A DNA stretch of 64,000 nt, taken from an uncultured Christensenella sp. (lineage in GTDB: Bacteria; Bacillota; Clostridia; Christensenellales; Pumilibacteraceae). A program made the translations under genes and the position numbers. The notes beneath the pieces were generated by a model, which made no database searches, was not told the DNA's origin, and was given only the letters and a program-made list of their open reading frames with translations. Numbering within the stretch: position 1 is the first letter of the stretch; every line of letters begins with the position of its first letter. Positions 43,898 through 53,071 of the stretch are shown here, piece by piece. The stretch spans positions 225,743 to 289,742 of the forward strand of contig CAJTPT010000003.1 of the NCBI GenBank assembly GCA_910578545.1. The letters are read 5' to 3'.

Positions 43898-44844
43898 AAC
43901 GCACAAGCAAAATACTTGCCGGCGGCGCCGTGGCGCTGCTGATAGGCTTTATAGTTTGGTTAGTGGGCATGTCGCTTATAGATTGGAATTTTTATCGGCT
44001 CGATACCGCCAAGTATACGGAGCGGTCGTATGTTTGCGAAAGCGAGGTCAAAAGCATAAGCGTAAGCCTTTCGTCCTTCCCGTTGACGATAAAAAAGGGC
44101 GACAGCGTTTTGCTCGACTATTACGAGGCGGACAATTCGGAAGTATTCGTTGAGGAAAAGAACGGCGTGCTGTCTGTTGTGGAAAAATACAAATACAAGC
44201 CGTTTTCGTCGGGCTTGTTCAATGTAGGTAGGCTTACGCACAAGTTTTCGCTTACTGTCGCTTCGGGCGCTAAGCTTGAAATAAATGGCAGTAACAGCTA
44301 TATCTATATAAGCGGCGTCACGTTTGACGAATTTTCGATAACCGGAGCAAACGCCGATATCCGTTTTGCCGACGTTGAATTCGGAAATCTTAATATGAAT
44401 GTCGATAACAGTGATATCGAGTTTAAAAATTGCACGATGGGCGCACTTTCTATTATCGGCGTTAACACCGATTGCGAGTTAAACGGATCTACAATCGACA
44501 GTATGTCAGTGCGTTCCGCTAACGCCGATATCGGTATGATGAATTGTAAAACGTCCGAACTGAATGTCAACGCTACCAACCTTGAAATAACCGCTGACGA
44601 TTGTGAGTTCAATTCGGTGGTTATCGACAGTACCAATGCCGATTGCGAGCTATTAAGAGCGGCGCTTAACAAACTAAAAATTGACTCTACCAACTTGGAC
44701 GCCGAAATAGAGATAACGGGCACGGCTAGCGAGTATACCGTAAAGACGAAAGGACGTATGATGCCGGCCGAACGCATCGGCACTACCGATAAGTTGATTG
44801 AGCTAAGCGGAACAAATAACGACGTTACGCTAAAGTTTGTTTGA
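43894..44844 (+). CDS. DUF4097-like membrane-anchored beta-helix protein with 19-residue repeats
   Basis: The 316-residue protein has one N-terminal transmembrane helix (about 8-28) and a beta-solenoid outside it. From about 148 to 270 lie six to seven exact 19-residue repeats of the form xhxxxNxDhxhxxCxhxxL, such as SITGANADIRFADVEFGNL and NMNVDNSDIEFKNCTMGAL. Such a ladder should form a regular beta-helix. Several repeats hold a Cys, usual for cell-surface proteins of anaerobes. It overlaps the DUF1700 gene and ends the operon. Confidence 0.85.
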   Translation: MKRTSKILAGGAVALLIGFIVWLVGMSLIDWNFYRLDTAKYTERSYVCESEVKSISVSLSSFPLTIKKGDSVLLDYYEADNSEVFVEEKNGVLSVVEKYKYKPFSSGLFNVGRLTHKFSLTVASGAKLEINGSNSYIYISGVTFDEFSITGANADIRFADVEFGNLNMNVDNSDIEFKNCTMGALSIIGVNTDCELNGSTIDSMSVRSANADIGMMNCKTSELNVNATNLEITADDCEFNSVVIDSTNADCELLRAALNKLKIDSTNLDAEIEITGTASEYTVKTKGRMMPAERIGTTDKLIELSGTNNDVTLKFV

Positions 44845-45007
44845 TCGCGAATGAAATATGCAAAACTAATAGCAGTAACGGAGTCGTGTTTAGATGGAAC
44901 GATCAAAATCACTGCGCCCGCTCAAAATACGGCGAACGGTCGTAACGAATTATATTAACTGAAGCGCGAAAGGTCAAGCCGTGAACCGACCGAGTAATTT
45001 ATCCAAC

Positions 45008-45040
45008 ACAAAACCCTCGTTTGATACGAGGGTTTTGTCG
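45008..45040. terminator. Bidirectional terminator between the DUF4097 operon and nifJ
   Basis: Perfect 12-bp stem ACAAAACCCTCG / CGAGGGTTTTGT with a 7-base loop. The 250-base gap around it contains no supported gene. Confidence 0.9.
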
Positions 45041-45096
45041 TTTAATTATACGGTTTTCTTTCATTCTTCCTTGTTCACAAGAAAGAATGGGGGAAA

Positions 45097-48000
45097 CTAA
45101 TCTTTTTTCGCACGGGCTTTGTAGCCTGCAAGACGGTCTTTTGCTTCCGCCTCGGCGCGCTCGAACAGCTGTTTTGCGATTTCGGGCTTTGCCTTGGCGA
45201 GCGACTTATAACGGGTCTCGCCGGTGATAAACTCTTGGTAATCGCCGGTCGGATCCTTGCTGTCGAGGATGAACGGATTTTCGCCCTTGTCCTTAAGCTC
45301 GGGATTGTAGCGGTAGAGCTGCCAATATCCCGCCTTGACTGCACGGTCTTCTTCCGCCATGCCCTTGGACATGTCTATACCGTGGTTGATACAGGTAGCG
45401 TATGCGATGATGAGCGACGGACCGTGATAGGCTTCCGCCTCGGCAATCGCTTTGAGCACCTGGTTTTTGTCCGCGCCCATAGCGACCTGTGCTACGTACA
45501 CGTAGCCGTACGTCATAGCCATAGCGCCCAGGTCTTTCTTTTTGGTGCGCTTGCCGCCTGCGGCAAACTTAGCAATCGAGCCGGTAGGGGTGGACTTACT
45601 CGACTGACCGCCGGTGTTGGAGTACACCTCGGTGTCGACGACGAGCACGTTTACGTCCTCGCCCGAAGCAAGCACGTGGTCCAAGCCGCCGTAGCCGATA
45701 TCATATGCCCAGCCGTCGCCGCCGAAGATCCATATCGACTTTTTGACAAGGCAGTCTTTCTCGTCGAGTATCTCTTTGACGAGCGCGTCGCAATCGCAAC
45801 CGCAACTATGGCAGCTTTCAAGCGCCTTTACAAGCGCCGCAGCAGCCGTTTTGCTGCCATCGGCATTATCCATATTGGCTATCCAGTTGTTGCAGGCTTG
45901 AACGCCTTCGGCGTAGTTGCTCCATTTTTCTGCGAGTTGTATAACCTTTGCCTTAAGCGCTTCGCGGCGCGCCTTGTAAGCAAGGTGCATACCGTAGCCG
46001 TACTCGGCGTTGTCCTCGAACAAGCTGTTAGCCCAAGCGGGACCGTGACCCTGCGCGTTCTTGGCGTAAGGGCAGGTGGGAGCGGAGCCGCCGTAAATGG
46101 ACGAGCAACCCGTTGCGTTGGCTATAACCATGCGGTCGCCGAAAAGCTGAGTGATAAGCTTGATGTACGGGGTTTCGCCGCAGCCTGCGCACGCGCCCGA
46201 GAATTCGAACAGCGGTTGCTTGAACTGACTGCCGATAACGGTCGTGGGCGCGACAAGCGCAGTGACGTCCGCAAACGGAACGGTTTCGGAATAAGCGTGG
46301 TTTTTGCTTTCGGCGTCTATAACCTCGTCGAGCGGCTTCATAACGAGCGCCTTCTCTTTGGCAGGGCAGACGTTAGCACATGAGCCGCAGCCCGTGCAGT
46401 CGAGCGGGCTAAGCTGCATGCGGTAGGTGTAGCCTGCCGCCTTGAGCTTGGGATTCTTGGGCTCGACAGCCGTGTAGGTATCGGGCGCCGTTTTTGCCTG
46501 TTCGGCAGTAGTAAGAACGGGGCGCAAGCAAGCGTGCGGGCAAACGAGCGAGCACTGGTTGCACTGTATGCAGTTTTCCGCAAGCCATACGGGAACGGTG
46601 GGCGCAACGCCGCGCTTCTCGTACTTGGTGGTGGCGGTGGGAACGGTGCCGTCGGGCGCAAACGCCGAAACGGGAAGCTTGTCGCCTTCCTGACGAAGAA
46701 TGGGGCTGATAACGTCCTTGAAGTATTCGTCGCCGCCGACTTCCGCAGGGCAGGCGCCGGTCGTTGCGTTAGCCCATGCCGCGGGAACATTGACTTCGAC
46801 AAGTCCGGCAATGGCGTTGTCTACGCAAGCGTAGTTCATATTAACAACGTCGTCGCCTTTTTTGCCGTACGCCTTTTTGATCATCTGCTTCATATAGCCC
46901 GCGGCTTCCTCGTAGGGAATGATGTCCGCAAGCTTGAAGAACGCAGCTTGGCAAACGGTGTTGACGCCCTTGCGTGCGCCGATTTCGTTGACTATTTTAA
47001 GCGCGTCGATGGTGTAAAGTTTGATGTGCTTTTTAGCGATAGTGCGCTTCATCGCCGCAGGAAGCTCGTGTTCGAGCTGTTCGGGCGTCCAGTGGCAGTT
47101 AAGCAGGAATACGCCGCCGTCTTTGATGTCGTCGACCATGTTGTAGTGTGTGACGTAGGACGGGTTATGGCAAGCCACAAAGTCGGCTTGGTCGATGAGG
47201 TAGGTGGACTTTATCGGAACGTTGCCGAAACGCAGGTGCGAAATGGTAAGTCCGCCCGACTTTTTGGAGTCGTAGAAGAAGTAGCCCTGCGCGTACTTGT
47301 CGGTGTGGTCGCCGATGATCTTGATCGAGTTTTTGTTAGCGCCGACGGTGCCGTCACTGCCGAGACCGTAGAACTTGCAACGTATAGTGCCTTTGGGCGA
47401 AGCGTTGACAAACTCGGAGCAGTCGAGCGAGGTGTGAGTTACGTCGTCGTTGATGCCGACGGTAAAGTGGTTCTTAGGCTTTTTGGCGGCGAGGTTTTTG
47501 TAAACCGCGTTAACCATTGTCGGGTTGAACTCTTTGGAGCCCAAGCCGTATCTTCCGCCTATAACCTGAACGTCGGTCTTGCCCGCTTCGGTGAGCGCCG
47601 CGCACACATCGAGGTAGAGCGGTTCGCCAAGAGAGCCCGGTTCCTTGGTGCGGTCGAGCACTGCAAGGCGTTTGACCGTCTTGGGGAGCGCCTTTACAAA
47701 GTGCTTGACCGAGAACGGACGGTAAAGACGGACCTTGAGCAAGCCGACCTTTTTGCCCTGCTTGGCAAGGTAGTCGACCGTTTCCTCAACGGCTTCGCAG
47801 CCCGAGCCCATCATAACGATAACGTCCTCGGCGTTCTTGTCGCCGTAGTACTGGAAGAGCTTGTACTTTCTGCCGGTAAGCGCGGACACCTCGTCCATCA
47901 TCGCCTGAACGATGTCGGGGGTGGCGTCGTAATACTTGTTAGCGGCCTCGCGGTTTTGGAAGTATATATCCGCGTTTTGCGCCGTTCCCTTTTGGGTGGG

Positions 48001-48642
48001 GTGCTCGGGATTGAGCGCGCGGGATTTAAACTCGCGAATCTCTTCCATGCAACCCGTCTTTTCGGCAATCGCTTTGATTTCATCGTACTCGATGCCGTCG
48101 ATCTTGTCTATCTCGTGGCTGGTACGGAAACCGTCGAAGAAGTGAAGGAAGGGCACCTTGGACTTGAGCGTCGAAAGGTGAGCGACAAGCGCGAGGTCCA
48201 TTGCTTCCTGGACGGAGTTGGACGCAAGCATTGCAAAGCCGGTCTGACGGCAAGCCATAACGTCCGAATGATCGCCGAATATGTTAAGCGCGTGAGCGGC
48301 AAGAGCGCGTGCGCTTACGTGGAAAACGGTGGGGAGCAGCTCGCCCGATATTTTGTACATATTGGGAATCATAAGGAGCAAGCCCTGCGACGCAGTGTAG
48401 GTCGTGGTGAGCGCACCCGCGCAAAGCGAGCCGTGTACAGCGCCCGCCGCGCCGCCCTCGGACTGCATTTCCGCAATGCGGAGCTCTTGTCCGAACATGT
48501 TTTTGCGACCTGCGGTTGCCCATTCGTCCGCGTACTCCGCCATAGGCGAGGACGGGGTGATGGGGTAAATTGCCGCGACCTCCGAGAAGGCATACGCTAC
48601 GTGCGACGCAGCGGTATTGCCGTCGATTGTCATCTTTACCAT
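45097..48642 (-). CDS. nifJ: Pyruvate:ferredoxin (flavodoxin) oxidoreductase
   Basis: Oxidises pyruvate to acetyl-CoA and CO2 and reduces ferredoxin, the key anaerobic pyruvate step. The single 1181-residue chain has the order expected for homodimeric PFOR: N-terminal TPP domain (YPITPSSPMAEY), the CoA-binding region, two 4Fe-4S clusters (CIQCNQCSLVCP at about 688, CTGCGSCANVCPA at about 748), the third cluster Cys (CAGCGETPY at about 818), and the TPP pyrophosphate site GDGWAYDIG to SNTGGQSSKS at about 975-1010. AGAGGTTTTT before ATG 48642 includes GGAGG. It is strongly expressed judging from its promoter. Confidence 0.98.
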   Translation of the reverse strand: MVKMTIDGNTAASHVAYAFSEVAAIYPITPSSPMAEYADEWATAGRKNMFGQELRIAEMQSEGGAAGAVHGSLCAGALTTTYTASQGLLLMIPNMYKISGELLPTVFHVSARALAAHALNIFGDHSDVMACRQTGFAMLASNSVQEAMDLALVAHLSTLKSKVPFLHFFDGFRTSHEIDKIDGIEYDEIKAIAEKTGCMEEIREFKSRALNPEHPTQKGTAQNADIYFQNREAANKYYDATPDIVQAMMDEVSALTGRKYKLFQYYGDKNAEDVIVMMGSGCEAVEETVDYLAKQGKKVGLLKVRLYRPFSVKHFVKALPKTVKRLAVLDRTKEPGSLGEPLYLDVCAALTEAGKTDVQVIGGRYGLGSKEFNPTMVNAVYKNLAAKKPKNHFTVGINDDVTHTSLDCSEFVNASPKGTIRCKFYGLGSDGTVGANKNSIKIIGDHTDKYAQGYFFYDSKKSGGLTISHLRFGNVPIKSTYLIDQADFVACHNPSYVTHYNMVDDIKDGGVFLLNCHWTPEQLEHELPAAMKRTIAKKHIKLYTIDALKIVNEIGARKGVNTVCQAAFFKLADIIPYEEAAGYMKQMIKKAYGKKGDDVVNMNYACVDNAIAGLVEVNVPAAWANATTGACPAEVGGDEYFKDVISPILRQEGDKLPVSAFAPDGTVPTATTKYEKRGVAPTVPVWLAENCIQCNQCSLVCPHACLRPVLTTAEQAKTAPDTYTAVEPKNPKLKAAGYTYRMQLSPLDCTGCGSCANVCPAKEKALVMKPLDEVIDAESKNHAYSETVPFADVTALVAPTTVIGSQFKQPLFEFSGACAGCGETPYIKLITQLFGDRMVIANATGCSSIYGGSAPTCPYAKNAQGHGPAWANSLFEDNAEYGYGMHLAYKARREALKAKVIQLAEKWSNYAEGVQACNNWIANMDNADGSKTAAAALVKALESCHSCGCDCDALVKEILDEKDCLVKKSIWIFGGDGWAYDIGYGGLDHVLASGEDVNVLVVDTEVYSNTGGQSSKSTPTGSIAKFAAGGKRTKKKDLGAMAMTYGYVYVAQVAMGADKNQVLKAIAEAEAYHGPSLIIAYATCINHGIDMSKGMAEEDRAVKAGYWQLYRYNPELKDKGENPFILDSKDPTGDYQEFITGETRYKSLAKAKPEIAKQLFERAEAEAKDRLAGYKARAKKD

Positions 48643-48718
48643 AAAAACCTCCAGAGTGTTTATTACAAATTAAGTATTGTTTTTAGCGATTGCTTTTTTC
48701 TTTTTGCAACCGTTATAT

Positions 48719-48747
48719 ATTATAAAACGTGACAAAAATAAAGTCAA
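48719..48747 (-). promoter_or_regulatory. Promoter of nifJ
   Basis: On the minus strand TTGACT (48747-48742), 17-base spacer, TATAAT (48724-48719). Confidence 0.8.
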
Positions 48748-48780
48748 GATAATCTCGATAGAAATATACACTATATAATG

Positions 48781-48806
48781 AAAAGCTTGCCTTTTAGACA
48801 AGCCGC
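48781..48806 (-). terminator. Terminator of the ArsR-like gene
   Basis: On the minus strand GCTTG pairs with CAAGC around a 9-base loop and is followed by TTTTCATT. Confidence 0.6.
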
Positions 48807-48808
48807 GG

Positions 48809-49690
48809 CTATTCGTAATACTCGGTTTTACAGCGCAGACCGCAGTCGTAATCGCCGAAGCCGCTGCCGAAAATACTCACGCCGTTTTCGGTCGCTATGG
48901 CAAACGTTAGAGACGAAACATCTATATCGGAAAGCCGCGTCGAGCCGATTTTTATTCCGTCCACAAAGCTTCCTTCTTCCGTTATCTTAACGGTTTTGTA
49001 CTTGCCGTACTGACAAACGTCGTCGAACGCGGCGGGCGTGAACAACCCTTTGCGGTCGGCAAATTCGCCGTCTATTACGTGCGTGCCCAACAGAACGTCG
49101 TTTACGAAAAACGACACCGCGCTGTCGCGCTTGTGCCCGTGGCCGTACGGCTTTGCCGACAGCTCGAGCGATACGCTCACGCTTTTTATACGCGCCGCCC
49201 GCCTGACGGGCGAGGGCAGTACCCAGTTTATCTTGCCGCTGTTAAAGTAGATAAGCGCGGCTTTTGTGCGCTCGGGATATGTAAAATATCTCGGGTCGTC
49301 GCGCTCGCCGATATACGCTTCGGACGTTGCTATCGCGCAATACGGATTGACCGCGGCAAAGGAAAAGTGTCCGATAGGCAGGTTGAATACCTCGGCGTTT
49401 TCGCTCGCTATGTCCGTTGCAATGTCTATCATAACGCGGTCGACCGTGGGTACGCAACGCTTTGCCGTGCCGTGCTTGCCGGATATTTCTTCCAGCCGAA
49501 TAAGCCCGACGTCCACAAGCTTTTTTACGTGCTGAGTTATTGCGCCGTTGGAAAGGTGCAATGTCTTTGCAAGCGCGTCCAGACTGTCTGCTCGGCGGGA
49601 CAGCACAAGCCGCATTATCTCGACGCGTGCCGGCGCCGCGAGTGTTTCGCACAGCCGCTGTGCTTGCAGCAAATCGGTGTAGTGTACCAT
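48809..49690 (-). CDS. ArsR-type regulator with large C-terminal domain
   Basis: The 293-residue product has an N-terminal winged helix (about 10-90: CETLAAPARVEIMRLVL, LAKTLHLSNGAITQHVKKLVDVGLI) of ArsR/HTH_5 type. A ~200-residue C-terminal part follows with many beta strands (about 100-290, with FGDYDCGLRCKTEY at the end) that may be a ligand-sensing domain. A similar layout is found in regulators of sugar or cell-wall genes in gut Clostridia. It is divergent from gatC. No metal-binding Cys pair of classic ArsR is seen in the helix-turn-helix. Confidence 0.75.
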   Translation of the reverse strand: MVHYTDLLQAQRLCETLAAPARVEIMRLVLSRRADSLDALAKTLHLSNGAITQHVKKLVDVGLIRLEEISGKHGTAKRCVPTVDRVMIDIATDIASENAEVFNLPIGHFSFAAVNPYCAIATSEAYIGERDDPRYFTYPERTKAALIYFNSGKINWVLPSPVRRAARIKSVSVSLELSAKPYGHGHKRDSAVSFFVNDVLLGTHVIDGEFADRKGLFTPAAFDDVCQYGKYKTVKITEEGSFVDGIKIGSTRLSDIDVSSLTFAIATENGVSIFGSGFGDYDCGLRCKTEYYE

Positions 49691-49810
49691 TTTACGATTT
49701 CCCTCTATCGGATAATATGCCTATCTCGGCTCGATTATAGTATGAGTAGCGTGCTTTGTTTTTGTATATTGTAAAACAAAAGTCGGTTTTTGTCAACAAG
49801 TCTTATTTGA

Positions 49811-49840
49811 TTGACATATACCGAAATTGTGATGTAAAAT
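49811..49840 (+). promoter_or_regulatory. Promoter of gatCA
   Basis: TTGACA (49811-49816), 18-base spacer, TAAAAT (49835-49840), 27 bases before ATG 49868. Confidence 0.75.
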
Positions 49841-49867
49841 ACCTATACTCGTAAAGGAGCGTGAACA

Positions 49868-50086
49868 ATGTCGGAAAAACTCAACGTTAAAGAGGTAATG
49901 CGTCTCGGATTATCGGTCGGGCTAAATTTTACCGAATACGAAAGCGCTGATATTTGTTCTCGGCTCGACAGACAGATAAACGGATTGGCTGTGCTCAACA
50001 ACGTCGACTTATGCGGCGTTCAGCCCATGTTCGATATTAACGGCGGCGAACAGTATAAGCTCGAGAGGCGCGGCGATGTACGCTAA
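49868..50086 (+). CDS. gatC: Aspartyl/glutamyl-tRNA amidotransferase subunit C (short)
   Basis: The 72-residue product starts VKEVMRLGLSVGLNFTEYESADICSRLDRQINGLAVLNNVD, with the family's helical hairpin and D/N-rich turn. It is shorter than most GatC (about 95 residues) by the C-terminal arm. GatC clamps GatA and GatB in the enzyme that converts Glu-tRNA-Gln to Gln-tRNA-Gln. AAAGGAG is the ribosome site, and the gene overlaps gatA by 11 bases. Confidence 0.72.
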   Translation: MSEKLNVKEVMRLGLSVGLNFTEYESADICSRLDRQINGLAVLNNVDLCGVQPMFDINGGEQYKLERRGDVR

Positions 50087-51431
50087 CGAAATGACGCTTA
50101 GCGAGCTTATAGGATTATTGCAAAGCGGCGGATCGTCGTCGGAAGAGTTGACGCGCGCGTGCTTGGACAGAATAGCCAAAACGAGCGAGCTGGGCAATTA
50201 CATAACGGTCATGAACGAAGAGGCGATCGCATCCGCACGCCGTGCCGACGAGATACGCAGGAAAGACGGAAATATCTCGCTGCTTTTGGGTATCCCGATC
50301 GCGGTCAAGGACAATATATACACGCGCGGTGTAAAAACAACTTGCGGCTCGCGCATGCTTGACGGGTTTGTACCGGATTGCGACGCCGTTGCCGTGCAAA
50401 AGTTAAAGCAAGCGGGCGCTGTCATCATAGGCAAAGCCAATATGGATGAGCTCGCTTTTGGCAGTACCAACGAGTATTCTGCGTACGGCGTTGTAAAAAA
50501 CGCGCTTGATTTAACAAGAGTGCCGGGCGGAAGCTCCGGCGGCTCGGCAAACACCGTTGCCGCAGGACAGGTCCCTCTTGCGCTCGGCTCGGATACAGGC
50601 GGCTCTGTGCGACAGCCCGCGGCGTACTGCGGGTTGGTGGGATTAAAACCTACGTACTCGGCGGTAAGTAGAAAAGGACTTTTCGAGCAGTCGCCGTCAA
50701 TGGAGCAAATCGGAACGTTGTCGCGCACGTGCGACGACGCGCTTACTTTACTTTCCGTAATAATGGGCGGTGAAGGTACTAACGGCACGCCCGACCTGCC
50801 TATGGTTCTTAACGGGATCGTGCGCGGTAAAAGGATAGGGATAGCAAAAGAGTTTTTGCATACCGTCAATATTTTGCACGGTGTGGCGCGCGAATTTACG
50901 TGCGCAGTCAAAAGGCTTGAGGATCTCGGCGCGATCATAACCGAAGTAAGTATCCCGTCGTTTTATGCGGGCTTGAACGCCTATCACGTATTGTCGTCGG
51001 CAGAGGCGGCGGTATCGCTCGAGCGTTTTGTAAAGAGCAATGATTTAAGTTTTGATACAGTCGGCGCGGAGGTAAAGCGCAGAATGACGCTTGGCGTGTA
51101 CGTTACCGACGGAAAAAACTACGACGAGCTGTATATAAAAGCGGCAAAGGTGCGCGCCGTTATAAAACGCGAGTACGAAAGCGCGCTCGAACAATGCGAC
51201 GTGCTTATAAGTCCTACCGCGCCAAACGTTGCAATGCAGTTCGGTGCTCAGTCGGATCCCAAAGCCATGCACCGCAACGACGAGTTTTTGGCGCCCGTCA
51301 GCTTGGCCGGCTTGCCAGCCGTCAGCGTTCCGTTCGGCGCGGCAAACGGCATGCCGGTCGGAATACAAATAATAGGCAAGCGTTTTGCCGAAGCCGAAAT
51401 TCTAAACGTCGGCAAGGCATTGATGAAGTAG
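50076..51431 (+). CDS. gatA: Aspartyl/glutamyl-tRNA amidotransferase subunit A
   Basis: Amidase subunit that frees ammonia from glutamine for tRNA-dependent Gln/Asn formation. The 451-residue protein has the amidase-signature triad: Lys in IAVKDNIY, Ser in GSDTGGSVRQPAAYCG and the PGGSSGGSAN glycine-serine stretch. It overlaps gatC, but gatB does not follow; the next genes are germinant receptor genes. The overlap with gatC makes GatA the right call over a free-standing amidase. Confidence 0.9.
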   Translation: MYANEMTLSELIGLLQSGGSSSEELTRACLDRIAKTSELGNYITVMNEEAIASARRADEIRRKDGNISLLLGIPIAVKDNIYTRGVKTTCGSRMLDGFVPDCDAVAVQKLKQAGAVIIGKANMDELAFGSTNEYSAYGVVKNALDLTRVPGGSSGGSANTVAAGQVPLALGSDTGGSVRQPAAYCGLVGLKPTYSAVSRKGLFEQSPSMEQIGTLSRTCDDALTLLSVIMGGEGTNGTPDLPMVLNGIVRGKRIGIAKEFLHTVNILHGVAREFTCAVKRLEDLGAIITEVSIPSFYAGLNAYHVLSSAEAAVSLERFVKSNDLSFDTVGAEVKRRMTLGVYVTDGKNYDELYIKAAKVRAVIKREYESALEQCDVLISPTAPNVAMQFGAQSDPKAMHRNDEFLAPVSLAGLPAVSVPFGAANGMPVGIQIIGKRFAEAEILNVGKALMK

Positions 51432-51455
51432 GAATTCGGAATAATTCGGGATATA

Positions 51456-51483
51456 GGGAAGCCGTAGAGCTTTCCTTTTTTTG
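51456..51483 (+). terminator. Terminator of gatCA
   Basis: GGGAAGC pairs with GCTTTCC (one bulge) around a 6-base loop, then seven T. Confidence 0.7.
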
Positions 51484-51607
51484 TGCCTGCCCGTTTTTTG
51501 CATCCGGAGCAACGCGAAGAATCTCACTGACATGGGATGATCAGTCGTTTTAATCATTAAATAAATCAAAAGGCATAAATATCGATACCTTTCCGCAAAA
51601 TAACGGT

Positions 51608-53020
51608 ATGGAAGCGGCAGAACGCATATTGAGCAAATTTTCCACACCCGACAACATTGTTTCTCATGATTTTAAGTGCGGCAAAAAGTCGGGCGTGTTG
51701 ATAGTGCAACCTAACTTGTCCGATACGGCAACGGCGCGGGCGGTTATTTACGCATTGGAAAATTGCGCGAAACAGCTGGGCGCTCTCGAGGACTTTTCGC
51801 GGTACGCTTTGCTCGAATACGAAATTACGATCTCGACAGACGTAGATGATTGCGTCAATAAACTGTTAAACGGCGACATGCTTTTGTGCGTGGACGGCGA
51901 TGATAGGTACGGCGTTATCAACGCGCGCAAGTACACGACGCGCGGTATTACCGAACCGCCTGCCGAAACGGTCATGCGCGGCCCGCGCGAGGGGTTTATA
52001 GAGGATTTAAAGACCAATCTTTCGCTGTTGCAACGTCGGCTCAAAACCCCCGATCTCGCAATAGAGCGGTTGGAAATAGGTCGGCGGACAAAGACAAACG
52101 TCGCCGTGTGTTATCTGAAATCGGTTGCGGAACCCAAGGTAGTAAAGGATATAAAGGCGCGGCTTAAAAAAATCGACGTCGACGGCATAGTAGATACGCA
52201 TTATCTCGTGCCGTATCTCGAGGAAAAGCCGCAGTCGCTGTTTAACCAGACGGGCGTTAGCGAAAAGCCCGATATAATTGCGGGCAAGATGCTTGAAGGC
52301 AGGGTGGCTGTTTTGGTCGACGGCTCACCCATGGTGATGACCCTTCCGTTCGTGTTTATCGAGGAATTTCAGTCGGGCGAGGATTATTATCAGCGTTCGA
52401 CGTACAGCACTTTTGTGCGCCTACTGCGGTATCTGGGTGTCATACTCGCGCTGTTACTGCCTGGACTTTACGTAGCGTTACAGGACTTTCACTATACGCT
52501 CATTCCCGTGCGGTTTATGATAACGCTTATGACGGCTATCAAGGGATTGCCGTTGTCGCCGCTTGCCGAAACGCTGTTCGTGCTGTTGCTGTTCGAGATA
52601 ATAAGAGAGGCGAGCGTACGCATGCCGCGTGCGGTCGGTATGGCAATGAGCATTGTCGGCGCGCTCGTGCTCGGCGAAACCGCCGTCAATGCGGGGCTTA
52701 TCAGTTCGCCTGCGGTAATGGTGACGGCGCTAAGTTCGATTGCGCTTTTTACCGTGCCGGGACTGCTTGGCGTTATGAGCGTGCTTCGGCTTATATACAC
52801 GCTTATCGGCGGTTTGTGCGGTTTGTTCGGACTGATAATCGCCGTGCTGTTTACTCTGCATTATATGTGCTCGCTCAACGCCTATGACGCGCCATACCTT
52901 GCGCCGTTCGCGCCGCTCGTGTATGCCGATTTTAAGGACGCAATCGAGCGCAGTCCCATTCCAAAAATGAAAAAGCGCCCCAAGAGCATTCCCAACATAA
53001 ACCCCACACGGCAGGGCTGA
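51608..53020 (+). CDS. GerA-family spore germination protein (A subunit)
   Basis: A subunit of a germinant receptor in the inner spore membrane. The 470-residue product has a soluble N-terminal domain (about 1-255), the conserved PFVFIEEFQSGEDYYQR stretch, and four to five transmembrane helices (about 275-430) with LPGLYVALQDFHYTLIP and EIIREASVRMP, typical of GerAA/GerKA. It is followed by B and C subunit genes, the normal order. No clear ribosome site precedes ATG 51608. Its presence implies the organism forms or once formed endospores. Confidence 0.93.
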   Translation: MEAAERILSKFSTPDNIVSHDFKCGKKSGVLIVQPNLSDTATARAVIYALENCAKQLGALEDFSRYALLEYEITISTDVDDCVNKLLNGDMLLCVDGDDRYGVINARKYTTRGITEPPAETVMRGPREGFIEDLKTNLSLLQRRLKTPDLAIERLEIGRRTKTNVAVCYLKSVAEPKVVKDIKARLKKIDVDGIVDTHYLVPYLEEKPQSLFNQTGVSEKPDIIAGKMLEGRVAVLVDGSPMVMTLPFVFIEEFQSGEDYYQRSTYSTFVRLLRYLGVILALLLPGLYVALQDFHYTLIPVRFMITLMTAIKGLPLSPLAETLFVLLLFEIIREASVRMPRAVGMAMSIVGALVLGETAVNAGLISSPAVMVTALSSIALFTVPGLLGVMSVLRLIYTLIGGLCGLFGLIIAVLFTLHYMCSLNAYDAPYLAPFAPLVYADFKDAIERSPIPKMKKRPKSIPNINPTRQG

Positions 53021-53031
53021 TATAATATCGC

Positions 53032-53057
53032 GATTAAGTCGACGCTCGCGCTTAATC
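53032..53057. repeat. Inverted repeat between germination A and B genes
   Basis: GATTAAG (53033-53039 region) pairs with CTTAATC across a GC-rich loop. It is not followed by a T run, so it may slow or stabilise the message instead of ending it. Confidence 0.4.
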
Positions 53058-53071
53058 GTATACATATACAT

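Noticed and set aside
44851..44958. 35-codon frame after the DUF4097 gene (MKYAKLIAV...)
   Set aside because: No ribosome site, no motif and ends before the terminator; too short to support.
46534..48732. 732-codon open frame on the plus strand opposite nifJ
   Set aside because: It is the antisense shadow of nifJ, whose cluster and TPP motifs are unmistakable; the antisense product has no recognisable motif and low-complexity composition.
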